Shown here: positions 26,051 to 33,623 of the stretch, piece after piece | How the letters are laid out: the number at the start of each line of letters is the position of its first letter | Position numbering within the stretch: the first letter of the stretch is position 1 | NCBI GenBank assembly: GCA_947462815.1 | Contig: CANHQR010000023.1 | Location: 1 to 48,459, forward strand | DNA: 48,459 bases | Reading direction: 5' to 3' | From: Pseudobdellovibrionaceae bacterium | Lineage (GTDB): Bacteria > Bdellovibrionota > Bdellovibrionia > Bdellovibrionales > JAMPXM01 | Translations under genes and position numbers: made by a program | Notes under the pieces: model-generated | Told to the model about the DNA's origin: nothing | Database searches by the model: none | Seen by the model: only the letters and a program-made list of their open reading frames with translations

Positions 26051-26120
26051 GAGCTAAGGCGAACTGAGAACGGAGCTAAGGCGAACTGAGAACGGAGCTA
26101 AGGCGAACTGAGAACGGAGC
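26051..26120. repeat. 22-bp tandem repeat, 3.2 copies
   Basis: Units GAGCTAAGGCGAACTGAGAACG at 26051, 26073 and 26095 are identical; a four-base partial follows. They fill the gap between the imuB stop and the small membrane ORF. Identity between units points to recent slippage. Confidence 0.9.
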
Positions 26121-26122
26121 CT

Positions 26123-27589
26123 TCAGTCGAAATAACCGTGACGGTAAAATCGCGACGTCGACTTCTCCTGATACAGCCACTGGGCTCGCCCACGTGGATC
26201 GACAGCGACATAGTAGTCCCGCGTGTCGCTCAGGCGACTGGCTCCGCGATCGCCGGGCGGTCCGGCCTCGCCGTTGTGGAGAGGCCCGGCGCGTGTTTCC
26301 CACCAAGCGGACTCCAGGCGCTCCAAGGGGTGTGTACTGAGAAGCTGCAGCTCTTGGCGTTCGTCTTCGCTGAGTGGCTCGGCTTGGCGAAGCATCAAGC
26401 TTGGCCGAGGTGCCGCGAGCAGATCCTGCGCATAACGTGCGTGGGGAACAAAGCCGGTTTCCTCATCCCACTCGCCGTAAGCCGGAGCCTCCGCATGTGC
26501 GGCGCGCGGTGTGCGCGACCACGACACCGCGTCTTCGGGCGCCCGGCGGTCTTCGCGGCGGGCGAAGCCGCACTCAAGACCTTCGAGTTGCAAGAGCGCG
26601 GTCAGGCGATCGATTTTGAGGGCGAGTTCTTGGCGCTGATTTTCGCCGGCGTCGAGCAGGTCGATTTGTTGTTCGTTCTCGGGCATCGGCTCGACTTCGA
26701 TTTCGAGATCTTTGATGGGATTGTCGAGATCGAGTTGACCCAGCCGACTTTCGATCAGACTCATGAAGAAGCCGCGTTCGCGCGAAGGTGTGGCGGGCTC
26801 GAGCGCCAGCTGATGAACTTGATCGGAGTACTCGCACCGCAAGCGAAGGTGCAGACGGCGAACGACGAGACGACGCCCTTCGAGACGTGCGAACAACTGA
26901 CGGATCGCGCTGTCGATTTCGTGAAGAAGCAGTGAAACCATGCCGACCGGGAAGTCGAGGACCACGGTGCGTTCGAGGCGCTCACTGGATTGATAGGGCG
27001 AAATCGCAGTGGGCTCGAGTCCTAAAAGCCGCCTCCGAATTTGCTCGCCGGTCCTACCCCAACGCTCTTGAAAGCTTTCCGCTTGAAAGCCGCCGACTTC
27101 ACTCAAGCGGTGAAGCCCGAGCATGGCGAAGAAAGAAGCGACTTGCGAGACGCGCGCGGGCGATTCCCAAGCCTGCAGGCCTTCGAGATCTAGTAGCGAG
27201 GTCAGGGGCAGTTCGCCGAGGGCCTCGCCCACATCGCCATCGCGGCCCATGATCCACTCGCCGTGCGCACAGGCGAGGGCCTGAGCTGTCGCCGGTGAGT
27301 CGGCAATTCCCACAAGAAGCGTCGACTCCACGCCGAGCTGTCGAAAGAGTTGGCGCACAGCTTGGGCCAAGCCTTCGGCAGACGCGTGCACACGCGTGAG
27401 ATAGCCGGCAGCACAGGCGAGATCGAGAAAAAACCAAGTTCGCGTTTCAGTCGATCGATAGGTCAGCCGCGGGGAGAAGCGCAGCAGCGACTCCGCGTAA
27501 GCGGGCGCTTCGATCGGGTGCAGGGCGGTTCCGATCGCGAGGACGCAGGACGAGGCGGGGATCGACGGGTTCGAGGAAGGCTTCGACAT
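26123..27589 (-). CDS. imuB: ImuB, Y-family polymerase-like mutasome protein
   Basis: A 488-residue protein. ImuB is a catalytically inactive Y-family polymerase homologue that recruits DnaE2 to the beta clamp during damage-induced mutagenesis. The family-typical segment is WFFLDLACAAGYL followed by LLVGIADSPATAQALACAHGEW, corresponding to the palm/fingers part. Helix-hairpin-helix-like LTSLLDLEGLQAWESPARV and the little-finger region follow, and the tail ends DYYVAVDPRGRAQWLYQEK. The N-terminus seems about 60 residues shorter than usual ImuB, lacking the 'LWLPDWPVQ' start. ATG at 27589 has AAAGGAG upstream; the longer frame to 27820 only shadows imuA. The start lies 143 bp inside imuA. Confidence 0.85.
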   Translation of the reverse strand: MSKPSSNPSIPASSCVLAIGTALHPIEAPAYAESLLRFSPRLTYRSTETRTWFFLDLACAAGYLTRVHASAEGLAQAVRQLFRQLGVESTLLVGIADSPATAQALACAHGEWIMGRDGDVGEALGELPLTSLLDLEGLQAWESPARVSQVASFFAMLGLHRLSEVGGFQAESFQERWGRTGEQIRRRLLGLEPTAISPYQSSERLERTVVLDFPVGMVSLLLHEIDSAIRQLFARLEGRRLVVRRLHLRLRCEYSDQVHQLALEPATPSRERGFFMSLIESRLGQLDLDNPIKDLEIEVEPMPENEQQIDLLDAGENQRQELALKIDRLTALLQLEGLECGFARREDRRAPEDAVSWSRTPRAAHAEAPAYGEWDEETGFVPHARYAQDLLAAPRPSLMLRQAEPLSEDERQELQLLSTHPLERLESAWWETRAGPLHNGEAGPPGDRGASRLSDTRDYYVAVDPRGRAQWLYQEKSTSRFYRHGYFD

Positions 27590-28610
27590 GAGCGTAGCTC
27601 CTTTCGATTCGGTGGGGTGTGGGGCGATGTTGGGCACGTGTGATCCAGACTTCGCGGCGATCGATCCGAAGAGCGAGCGCCGCGGCCTGATGCAGTTGCT
27701 GGATGGCCGACGAGTGAGAGTTTTTCTTGTCGAGAGGCTTTCCACGTAGCTGACGGGCGCCCCACGCCTCAGACGATGAGTCTTCTGGGATTGTTCCTGG
27801 CAATTTCTCTGGAGTCTCAAGATGCGACTTTGTCTCGAAGTTCAAAAGCGATTGATCAAGATCGGTCAGTAAAATGAGAGCCGCTCCGGAGCGACGAGCT
27901 TGCGCAAGGAGTTGGCGAATTTCCGTTGGTCGAAGCGGTGTACGCGAAGGTTGATTCGAGTGCGCACGACGATCGACGGCCATTCGCGAAGCAGGGAAGG
28001 CCTCTTGTCCACGAGCAGAGTCGTCACTCCGGAGTTGGTGCTGAATTGAATGTCGGGAGCTGCAGCTCACCGAAGCCGAGCTTGCTGGTGTCGAGTTCGA
28101 GCGATGCAAAGCTGTGGTTGAAACCTCGGTGCGAAGATCCAAAACCATAAGACTGAAAGCTCGCGTCGCTAGAATTTCTTGCCAGGCCCAAGCCGCGCGT
28201 CGCTCTTGCTCGCGCGTGTCGCGTGGCGTGTGCACGCAGAGCAAAGCCTCGGTCTGCACGCGCCAACGATCAGCGAGACCCGCGGGATTGAGGCGAAGTC
28301 GCGAATCGCTATGCGCCCAGGCCACGGCTTGGCCACGTTGAGTGAGTGGTGCCATGGAGCGCGCGATGAGAGTCGTGGCGCCGCAACCCCAGAGAGCCTC
28401 GATCCAACTCAGCTCACCGCGAGGCCAGCCGCCGCCGACCACAAAGCTGTCGAGCGGCGCCCAATGCGACGCGAGCCCCTGGGCGGGCCGTACCTGCTCC
28501 TCACTTAAAAGCTTTGCGCCGAGCTCACGCCGAAGTTCGGCAAGTCGCGGGTTGAGCGAGGTCGCGGGCGCCTCATGTTGAAGTTCACGATCGATTTTAG
28601 ACAAAGCCAT
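27447..28610 (-). CDS. imuA: ImuA, RecA-like mutasome accessory protein
   Basis: A 387-residue protein in the position and with the overall pattern of ImuA (SulA/RecA-like). The Walker A region reads ALWGCGATTLIA, lacking the lysine of active ATPases. A Walker B-like FSLMVLDLR follows, then RSGAALILLTD and the C-terminal ALALRIDRREVW. A poorly conserved Ser/Arg-rich insert lies at about 170-225. The last 47 residues are translated from DNA that also encodes the start of ImuB in another frame, suggesting the original stop was lost and the tail is incidental. AAGGGA precedes ATG. It lies 82 bp behind lexA, probably in the same transcript. Confidence 0.82.
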   Translation of the reverse strand: MALSKIDRELQHEAPATSLNPRLAELRRELGAKLLSEEQVRPAQGLASHWAPLDSFVVGGGWPRGELSWIEALWGCGATTLIARSMAPLTQRGQAVAWAHSDSRLRLNPAGLADRWRVQTEALLCVHTPRDTREQERRAAWAWQEILATRAFSLMVLDLRTEVSTTALHRSNSTPASSASVSCSSRHSIQHQLRSDDSARGQEAFPASRMAVDRRAHSNQPSRTPLRPTEIRQLLAQARRSGAALILLTDLDQSLLNFETKSHLETPEKLPGTIPEDSSSEAWGARQLRGKPLDKKNSHSSAIQQLHQAAALALRIDRREVWITRAQHRPTPHRIERSYAHVEAFLEPVDPRLVLRPRDRNRPAPDRSARLRGVAAALLPAADLSID

Positions 28611-28692
28611 TCCCTTCGCGCCGATCCGGCGCGTGAAAACACTGTATTCATCAATTTGTTAGGTCATTCTGAAGTTCGAATGCGCTTGAGGA

Positions 28693-29478
28693 CTACCAGA
28701 ACTTACGAATCAGTCCGACAACGACGCCGCGAATTTGCACAGCGCGAGGATCACACCAAATCGATGTCATCTCCGAGTTCGCGGGTCGCAATTCGACTTT
28801 GGGTCTTTGCTGGCGGTCATCAGACTTATGAATATAGAAGCGCTTCACAGTAGCTTCTTCTTGGCCACGCTCACTTTCGACCACAGCGACGACGATCTCG
28901 CCGTTGTGCGCTTGGCTCTGGCGCTGTACGAGGATCACGTCGCCGTCGAGAATGCCGTCGTCGATCATCGAGCGACCGCGCACGCGAAGCGCGAAGGTAC
29001 GATCCGGAGACTTCACGAGTGAAGCCGGCACATCGATGAACTCGTCGTTCTCATAGGCCTCTAGAGGTGCGCCCGCGGCGACACGGCCGAGAAGAGGTAG
29101 TTGCACGGCTTCTGGTGTAGAATCCCCGCTTGGGGCCATTGGTACAGCGGATCTCTCACGCTCTTCGATCACCTCTTGGTAGGCCGAGGACGAACGCAGC
29201 AAACGAATCGCGCGCTTCTGATTGCCGCCACCAAGTGCGATGTAGTGCTTGGCCTCAAGCTGCTTCAAGTAGCGTTGTGCAGAGTTGAAAGATGCGAAGC
29301 CAAAGTGTGAACAAATCTCTTGATAGGTTGGCGCCATACCATTCAAGCGCGCATAGCCTTCCAAAAACTCGAGCACGACTTTTTCTTTGGGCGTGAGCGG
29401 CGTGGGCGCGCTCTCGTCCTTGCGAGCTTCGACTTTGTCATCGAATCGATCGTCCTGTGGAAAAGCCTGTTTATCCAT
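28693..29478 (-). CDS. lexA: LexA repressor
   Basis: A 261-residue SOS repressor and self-cleaving protease. The winged helix-turn-helix is at about 28-95 (LTPKEKVVLEFLEGYARLNG, TYQEICSHFGF, SAQRYLKQLEAK). The cleavage site is Ala135-Gly136 in GRVAAGAP, catalytic Ser170 is in RVRGRSMIDDG and Lys212 in ATVKRFY. RecA filaments trigger self-cleavage and release of the target genes. ATG at 29478 is chosen because GAGGGAG lies just upstream; a start 33 bases earlier lacks one. It is about 50 residues longer than Escherichia coli LexA, mainly an acidic N-terminus and linker. It is first in the imuA-imuB-dnaE2 cassette and likely autoregulated through the adjacent 11-bp array. Confidence 0.96.
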   Translation of the reverse strand: MDKQAFPQDDRFDDKVEARKDESAPTPLTPKEKVVLEFLEGYARLNGMAPTYQEICSHFGFASFNSAQRYLKQLEAKHYIALGGGNQKRAIRLLRSSSAYQEVIEERERSAVPMAPSGDSTPEAVQLPLLGRVAAGAPLEAYENDEFIDVPASLVKSPDRTFALRVRGRSMIDDGILDGDVILVQRQSQAHNGEIVVAVVESERGQEEATVKRFYIHKSDDRQQRPKVELRPANSEMTSIWCDPRAVQIRGVVVGLIRKFW

Positions 29479-29507
29479 CTCAACTCCCTCTAGCGTCGGG
29501 GGTGTGT

Positions 29508-29573
29508 GCAAGTCACCTGTAAGTCATGTGTGAGAAACGTGTAACTGATGTGTAAGTTAGGGGTAAATTCTTT
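29508..29573. repeat. Six 11-bp direct repeats over the lexA promoter (putative operator array)
   Basis: Units start at 29508, 29519, 29530, 29541, 29552 and 29563: GCAAGTCACCT, GTAAGTCATGT, GTGAGAAACGT, GTAACTGATGT, GTAAGTTAGGG, GTAAATTCTTT. Consensus is GTAAGTCATGT; G at position 1 and A at position 4 are invariant. The 11-bp period is close to one helical turn, so all units face the same side of the DNA. GTAA equals one half of the palindrome (TTAC-N3-GTAA) described for Bdellovibrio LexA, but here it is directly repeated. Confidence 0.75.
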
Positions 29574-29582
29574 GAGGGTCAA
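29554..29582 (-). promoter_or_regulatory. Probable lexA promoter
   Basis: On the minus strand TTGACC (29577-29582) and TAACTT (29554-29559) are separated by 17 bp, a near-consensus housekeeping promoter. The -10 and spacer fall within the last two units of the 11-bp array, so a protein bound there would block transcription. Confidence 0.55.
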
Positions 29583-29592
29583 GGCCCTGGCG

Positions 29593-29775
29593 CGAATCTA
29601 GACGCTTGCCGAGATTCGGACATAAGCCCTTAGAATCACGGGCTTCATCGCTTCACCGGGGTTCGCGCTGCCCCGGTCCAAAGGACAGAAACGGCCGACC
29701 TGCAAAGCGTGCCCATGCACCGAAACCGGGGGGCGCTCCTCCCGAAAATCGACGAGGAGGGAGAGAGGCCATATC
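29593..29775. other. Structured GC-rich intergenic region between lexA and the BlaI-type gene
   Basis: No accepted gene occupies this stretch. Read on the plus strand it forms successive short hairpins: AAGCCC/GGGCTT with a 10-nt loop, ACCGGGG/CCCCGGT with a 9-nt loop, GTCC/GGAC, GTGC/GCAC and CTCCTC/GAGGAG. The packing of hairpins suggests a small RNA or a leader, but no Rfam class was recognised by eye. A 76-codon minus-strand frame here (29598-29828) has no ribosome site. Confidence 0.4.
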
Positions 29776-29887
29776 ATTTGTCCAAAGATCGCGAGCGCTC
29801 TCATAAGTTGTTTTGGAGCCTTGCGCACTCATCGACTCTAAATCATCAAAATTATTGCTGATCCCTTACAATTCTTAAAACTAAGAT

Positions 29888-29907
29888 TTTAGTTGTTAAC
29901 AACTAAA
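29888..29907. promoter_or_regulatory. 20-bp perfect palindrome, probable BlaI-type operator
   Basis: TTTAGTTGTT followed by its exact reverse complement, 34 bp before the repressor start. The symmetry continues with one 3-base interruption on each side (ACTAA-GAT left, GAT-TTAGT right), giving a two-tier dyad of about 38 bp. The position upstream of a BlaI-family gene fits autoregulation by a dimer. Confidence 0.7.
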
Positions 29908-29940
29908 GATTTAGTTAATCTTTCAAGCATTGGGGGCCGC

Positions 29941-30336
29941 GTGAAGAGATCCAAGGGCAAAGAAGTAAAGCTGCTGACGGAAACCGAACTTGAGTTGATG
30001 ACCATTCTGTGGCGCCTCGGGGAGGGCTCTGTCGCCGATGTGATGGAGCAACTGCCGAAGACGCGCGATCTCGCCTACACGTCGGTTTCAACCATCCTTC
30101 GAATTTTAGAGCAAAAGAAGGTGCTGAAAGCTCGCAAAGAAGGGCGCGGTCACATCTATAGGCCGGATCTCAAGAAGGCGGACTACGAAGCGAAAACGGT
30201 GAAGCATGTCGTTGACCGTGTCTTTGATGGTACACCTGTCGCGTTGGTTCGCCAGCTCTTGGATACGGTGAAGTTGAACGAAGTTGATCTCAATGAATTG
30301 AAGAAGCTGATCGAAGAGGCCGGAGGTAAAAAATGA
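29941..30336 (+). CDS. BlaI/MecI-family transcriptional repressor
   Basis: A 131-residue winged-helix repressor. LLTETELELMTILWRLGEGSVADVMEQL is the family's N-terminal winged helix. Then comes AYTSVSTILRILEQKKVLKARKEGRGHIY, the recognition helix and wing. The C-terminal dimerisation helices end LNELKKLIEEAGGKK. BlaI proteins repress beta-lactam or cell-wall stress genes and are inactivated when a partner M56 peptidase cuts them. GTG at 29941 is taken as start; a longer frame from 29893 would begin inside the operator palindrome. The stop overlaps the ATG of the M56 gene (ATGA), with GGAGGT at the end of this gene as that gene's ribosome site. Confidence 0.93.
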   Translation: MKRSKGKEVKLLTETELELMTILWRLGEGSVADVMEQLPKTRDLAYTSVSTILRILEQKKVLKARKEGRGHIYRPDLKKADYEAKTVKHVVDRVFDGTPVALVRQLLDTVKLNEVDLNELKKLIEEAGGKK

Positions 30337-31943
30337 GTTTGGCTCAGATCCTCTCGGCCTATCTGAATTTGAATCTTCTGATCCTCATCGGTTTTGCAGG
30401 ACTGGCTCTCTTCTCAATGATTCTCAGATTTGCCGGACGTCGCTTCTCTTCGAACAGAGAGCTCAAGTTGCAATACTGCGTGCTGATGGCGGTTCTCGGG
30501 CTCAGCGCGATTCACCCGCTCTTGCCTAGACAAGAAGTATTTACCCCGGCCGCAAAAGTTTGGTCAGCCCCCTCACTAAAGAGCTTTGCCGATGCCTACG
30601 GATCAACACAGCGCGGAGGCTATTTGATTTTTCTCACACCGGCCGGAACATCGACTCTCCAAGCGGATCGATTCGCAACGATCTGGTCATCTCTGGCCGT
30701 GCTTCTCATTTTCATGGGTGGCATATTCATTTTGCGTGAAATTCGCGTGCTGCTGAAACTAAGTCGCAGTTCATTTCTCATTCGACGCCTCGGTCGTGTA
30801 CGAATCTGCGTGAACGACGATATTCGTGTGCCCTTGTCTTATTGGTCTCCGGGCCGCGCGAACGTCGTTATACCTTCGGCCTTTCTCGAAGATCGAGAGA
30901 AGTATCAGATCGCGGTAGCCCACGAGATTCAGCATCACCGCCATGGCGATACGCAGTGGGTGTTCGTCTTATGGGGCTTGAAGTTAGTGTGTATCATCAA
31001 CCCCGTGATTCATATTTGGAACCGATGGATTTCAGAGATTCAAGAGTTTGCCTGTGATGAGACGTTGGTCGACCAAGGAAGAGTCGAGTCTCAGGCCTAT
31101 GCACGTTGCCTCGTCGAGGTGGCGCAAACCGCAGCCGATCAGAGATCTGTGCCTGTAGGCGCAACAGGCCTCATGTTTCTGATCGAACGCAAACTACTTC
31201 ATAGGAGGATCGAGAGAATGTTATCGAAATCATCAAACCAAGTTGGCCGGTCGATCGGCGTAGCCGTAGGTCTCGTCTTAGTGTTGGTCATGGGCGCGAC
31301 ATCCTATGCATCGAACAGCCTCGTGCAAGATCGACGCGTGAATATGGCTCAGGCGAGAGCCATGGCGCTACGAGCGCAAAGCCGAGTGGGATTCCCCGTG
31401 GTCGTGAACGACCTCGTACTGAAGCAGCTCAATCGCTACATTGGAACCCCTGAAGGGCGGGAGTTCATGCGCGACTCCCTTGCGCGAATGGAAAACTACA
31501 AGCAAGTCGTCGGCGATCACTTGGTTAAGTATGGAGTTCCTGTAGAAATCATGGCGTTGCCAATCGTGGAATCGGGCTATCAGAATCTTCCCCAACGAGT
31601 CGATGTGTCCATGAAGTCTGCAGGACTGTGGCAGTTCATACCGGAGACAGCGCGAAACTACGGATTGAAGGTCGATCGACGAGTCGATGAACGTCTCGAC
31701 GTCGCTCTCTTGACCGACGCGGCGATGCGCTACCTAAAATCGAACAATCTCCGCTTCAAGGACTGGCAGCTCTCACTTCTCGCCTACAATATGGGTGAGA
31801 ACGCCGTACAAAAAGGTATGGATGCTCTGAACACTCGCGACGCTTGGACACTGATCCGTGCGGGCTACGAAGGCGACTCCGACTATTTGGCCAAATTCAT
31901 GGCCGCGGTGCTGATCATGCAAAACCCTGATTCGGTTCAGTAA
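30333..31943 (+). CDS. BlaR1-type M56 metallopeptidase fused to a lytic transglycosylase domain
   Basis: A 536-residue membrane protein. Hydrophobic segments lie at about 12-34, 117-135, 208-228 and 306-323. The M56 zinc motif is HEIQH (197-201), with Glu238 in EIQEFACDE as likely third ligand. In BlaR1/MecR1 the C-terminus is a penicillin-binding sensor. Here residues about 355-536 instead resemble a lysozyme-like GH23 domain of the MltD/Slt type: IMALPIVESGYQ (catalytic Glu413), SAGLWQFIPETARNYG, then LSLLAYNMGENAVQKG. It is therefore a peptidoglycan-cleaving or muropeptide-sensing periplasmic domain joined to the protease that should inactivate the co-encoded repressor. That signalling logic is inferred from BlaR1; the domain order is seen directly. 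Confidence 0.9.
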   Translation: MSLAQILSAYLNLNLLILIGFAGLALFSMILRFAGRRFSSNRELKLQYCVLMAVLGLSAIHPLLPRQEVFTPAAKVWSAPSLKSFADAYGSTQRGGYLIFLTPAGTSTLQADRFATIWSSLAVLLIFMGGIFILREIRVLLKLSRSSFLIRRLGRVRICVNDDIRVPLSYWSPGRANVVIPSAFLEDREKYQIAVAHEIQHHRHGDTQWVFVLWGLKLVCIINPVIHIWNRWISEIQEFACDETLVDQGRVESQAYARCLVEVAQTAADQRSVPVGATGLMFLIERKLLHRRIERMLSKSSNQVGRSIGVAVGLVLVLVMGATSYASNSLVQDRRVNMAQARAMALRAQSRVGFPVVVNDLVLKQLNRYIGTPEGREFMRDSLARMENYKQVVGDHLVKYGVPVEIMALPIVESGYQNLPQRVDVSMKSAGLWQFIPETARNYGLKVDRRVDERLDVALLTDAAMRYLKSNNLRFKDWQLSLLAYNMGENAVQKGMDALNTRDAWTLIRAGYEGDSDYLAKFMAAVLIMQNPDSVQ

Positions 31944-31950
31944 CTGAGTG

Positions 31951-31979
31951 GCCTCTCGTGATGCGCGAGGGGCTTTTTT
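31951..31979 (+). terminator. Intrinsic terminator of the BlaI/M56 operon
   Basis: GCCTCTCG (31951-31958) pairs with CGAGGGGC (31966-31973, one G-U pair) around a 7-nt loop, followed directly by six T. It starts 7 bp after the M56 stop. Confidence 0.85.
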
Positions 31980-32057
31980 CGATTGCCGCGAGACCTTCGA
32001 TCGTGAGCTTGCGTCTAAGCCTTTCATGATCTGATGTCTCCGCAACGCTTCGTCTGA

Positions 32058-33623
32058 TTACCGAAGTCCATACCGACCTGGCGCGATGATCGAATTTGGA
32101 TCGAGTGCGCGCTTTATGGACTGATTTATTTCTGCCATTACCGGGGATGCAGTCGTGACTAATTCTTGTTGGTCGATGTTCACGCGGTAAGGATAAAAAC
32201 CCCGGCGATTGAACGCCGCAGTCAGTTCGCTCACGCACGTATGTGCGCGTGTCGACTCATCCGCCAATGAGCGAGAAAAGTGAATGCTGATGACGGCCTC
32301 GAGAATTCGCGGGGTGAGCATATTGAGAGTCATCGCGAAGCGAACTCGATGTTTTGCCGCAAGTTCCTCGGTCATCTGAACAAACAACTTCGAGTTTATC
32401 CCCGAAAGCGGAGCAAGGGGAGTGCAGAGCAGAAAGCCTTGGGGGTTGTCGTCCACTGATTGGCTTGGGACATCGAGTAGAAACTGAATGCCAGCATCCG
32501 AAGGCTTTCCCTCGTGAAATCCTCGAAGCGGTGCTGACGCCTCGATAACGAGTCGCTGATTTTCATTCAGAATCCGATCCCGACACCAGGTCTTGATTTG
32601 GTCTTTCCAAGACGGGCCTATCAATGCGTGCGAGTGAACACGCCCCAGAGACCCAAATGCTTTGCGGATGTGTTTGAGCTTTTCGCTCACAACGCTCGGC
32701 GACCCGGCAACGGCTGCTGTTAACATCCAATCGTCAGGTATGACGCGAGCGACAAGCTTGGTCGCGTCGTCAAGTGAAGCTCCCTTGGCTTTCGCCACAA
32801 GTGGGGCGATCGTAGAAATCGTCCGCTGCCGGTTGGCGAGATGAGGAATTCCGTGGAGATCGCCCTTGCTCAGCAGATCTCTAGCTCGATCGATAAACTC
32901 TGGGACATTTGCGTTTTGAAGAGAAACGGTGAGACCTATCAGCTTGTCAGGTCGAAAGTTCAACTGAAGCGTTCCCTCAAGCACAATCCCGAAATTCGAC
33001 TGAAAGAAAAGTCCATCGAGAGAAGGTCCCAATCCCCACGGATAAAGCCCCCTCAGTGCAGGCTGCGGATAGCTGCCAAAACCCGTTCGAAACTGTCTTC
33101 CATTCCCTAGAAGAATTTCCATGCCTGCAAGTTGTTGGGCTCGTAGACTACCGTAGGCGATACCCCTCTCAAGCGCGTTCCCGAGCAAACTTGTCTCGGC
33201 GCCTGATCCAGTGACGTCCACATAGAATCGACTACCTCGGCGAGCGAGCTCCTCCGCCAACTGTCGTTGCGTGACCCCAGGTTCGACGGTGGCCACACCG
33301 AACTCTTCGTCGATATTCAAAATTTTGTTGAGACCCGAAAGATCCAAAAGTGCCCCACCATCTTGCGTGGGAAGTTTAGATCCGTAACCCCAATTGAATC
33401 CGCGAGAGAAAGGAAAAAGTGGCACACGCCAATGATTGGCTTCGGCAACAATGTCTCTGAGGGCGCTTTTCTCCGTCACTCGTAGAAGGCACTGGAAGTT
33501 TCGTTGAAACTCGCCGACGTTGGATCTGGCTTGCCGCAGGGTGCTTTCCGTAACTTCGACGCCGGCGAGTTTTTTTTGGCGAATGGAGTCAGCGAAAGAA
33601 ACAAGAGCGCTATCGTTGTGCAT
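32058..33623 (-). CDS. FAD-dependent oxidase of the vanillyl-alcohol oxidase / 4-cresol dehydrogenase type
   Basis: A 521-residue flavoprotein. The N-terminal FAD-binding domain (PCMH/FAD_binding_4) shows LFPFSRGFNWGYGS, then GGALLDLSGLNKILNID, then ATVEPGVTQRQLAEEL and a long GSGAETSLLGNALERGI loop. The C-terminal cap ends ALDPNSIIAPGRYG, as in VAO-family enzymes, which oxidise para-substituted phenols. ATG at 33623 has GGAG eight bases upstream; the frame could start at a TTG two codons earlier. It overlaps the upstream FeeM-like gene by 14 bp, so the pair is one operon. A substrate made by that synthase, such as an N-acyl tyrosine, would fit a para-phenol oxidase, but this is inference. 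Confidence 0.85.
   Translation of the reverse strand: MHNDSALVSFADSIRQKKLAGVEVTESTLRQARSNVGEFQRNFQCLLRVTEKSALRDIVAEANHWRVPLFPFSRGFNWGYGSKLPTQDGGALLDLSGLNKILNIDEEFGVATVEPGVTQRQLAEELARRGSRFYVDVTGSGAETSLLGNALERGIAYGSLRAQQLAGMEILLGNGRQFRTGFGSYPQPALRGLYPWGLGPSLDGLFFQSNFGIVLEGTLQLNFRPDKLIGLTVSLQNANVPEFIDRARDLLSKGDLHGIPHLANRQRTISTIAPLVAKAKGASLDDATKLVARVIPDDWMLTAAVAGSPSVVSEKLKHIRKAFGSLGRVHSHALIGPSWKDQIKTWCRDRILNENQRLVIEASAPLRGFHEGKPSDAGIQFLLDVPSQSVDDNPQGFLLCTPLAPLSGINSKLFVQMTEELAAKHRVRFAMTLNMLTPRILEAVISIHFSRSLADESTRAHTCVSELTAAFNRRGFYPYRVNIDQQELVTTASPVMAEINQSIKRALDPNSIIAPGRYGLR

Noticed and set aside
28611-28692. Separate LexA box before imuA
   Set aside because: No GTAA/TTAC pair or CTGT-N8-ACAG dyad is visible; read-through from lexA is simpler.
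29635-29775. c-di-GMP (GEMM) or other known riboswitch in the structured region
   Set aside because: A GCAAAGC string recalls GEMM RNAs, but the AGGGCAAA partner and the rest of the consensus are missing.
29598-29828. 76-codon frame between lexA and the BlaI gene
   Set aside because: It starts at GTG without a ribosome site and overlaps the hairpin-rich region; structure seems a better explanation.
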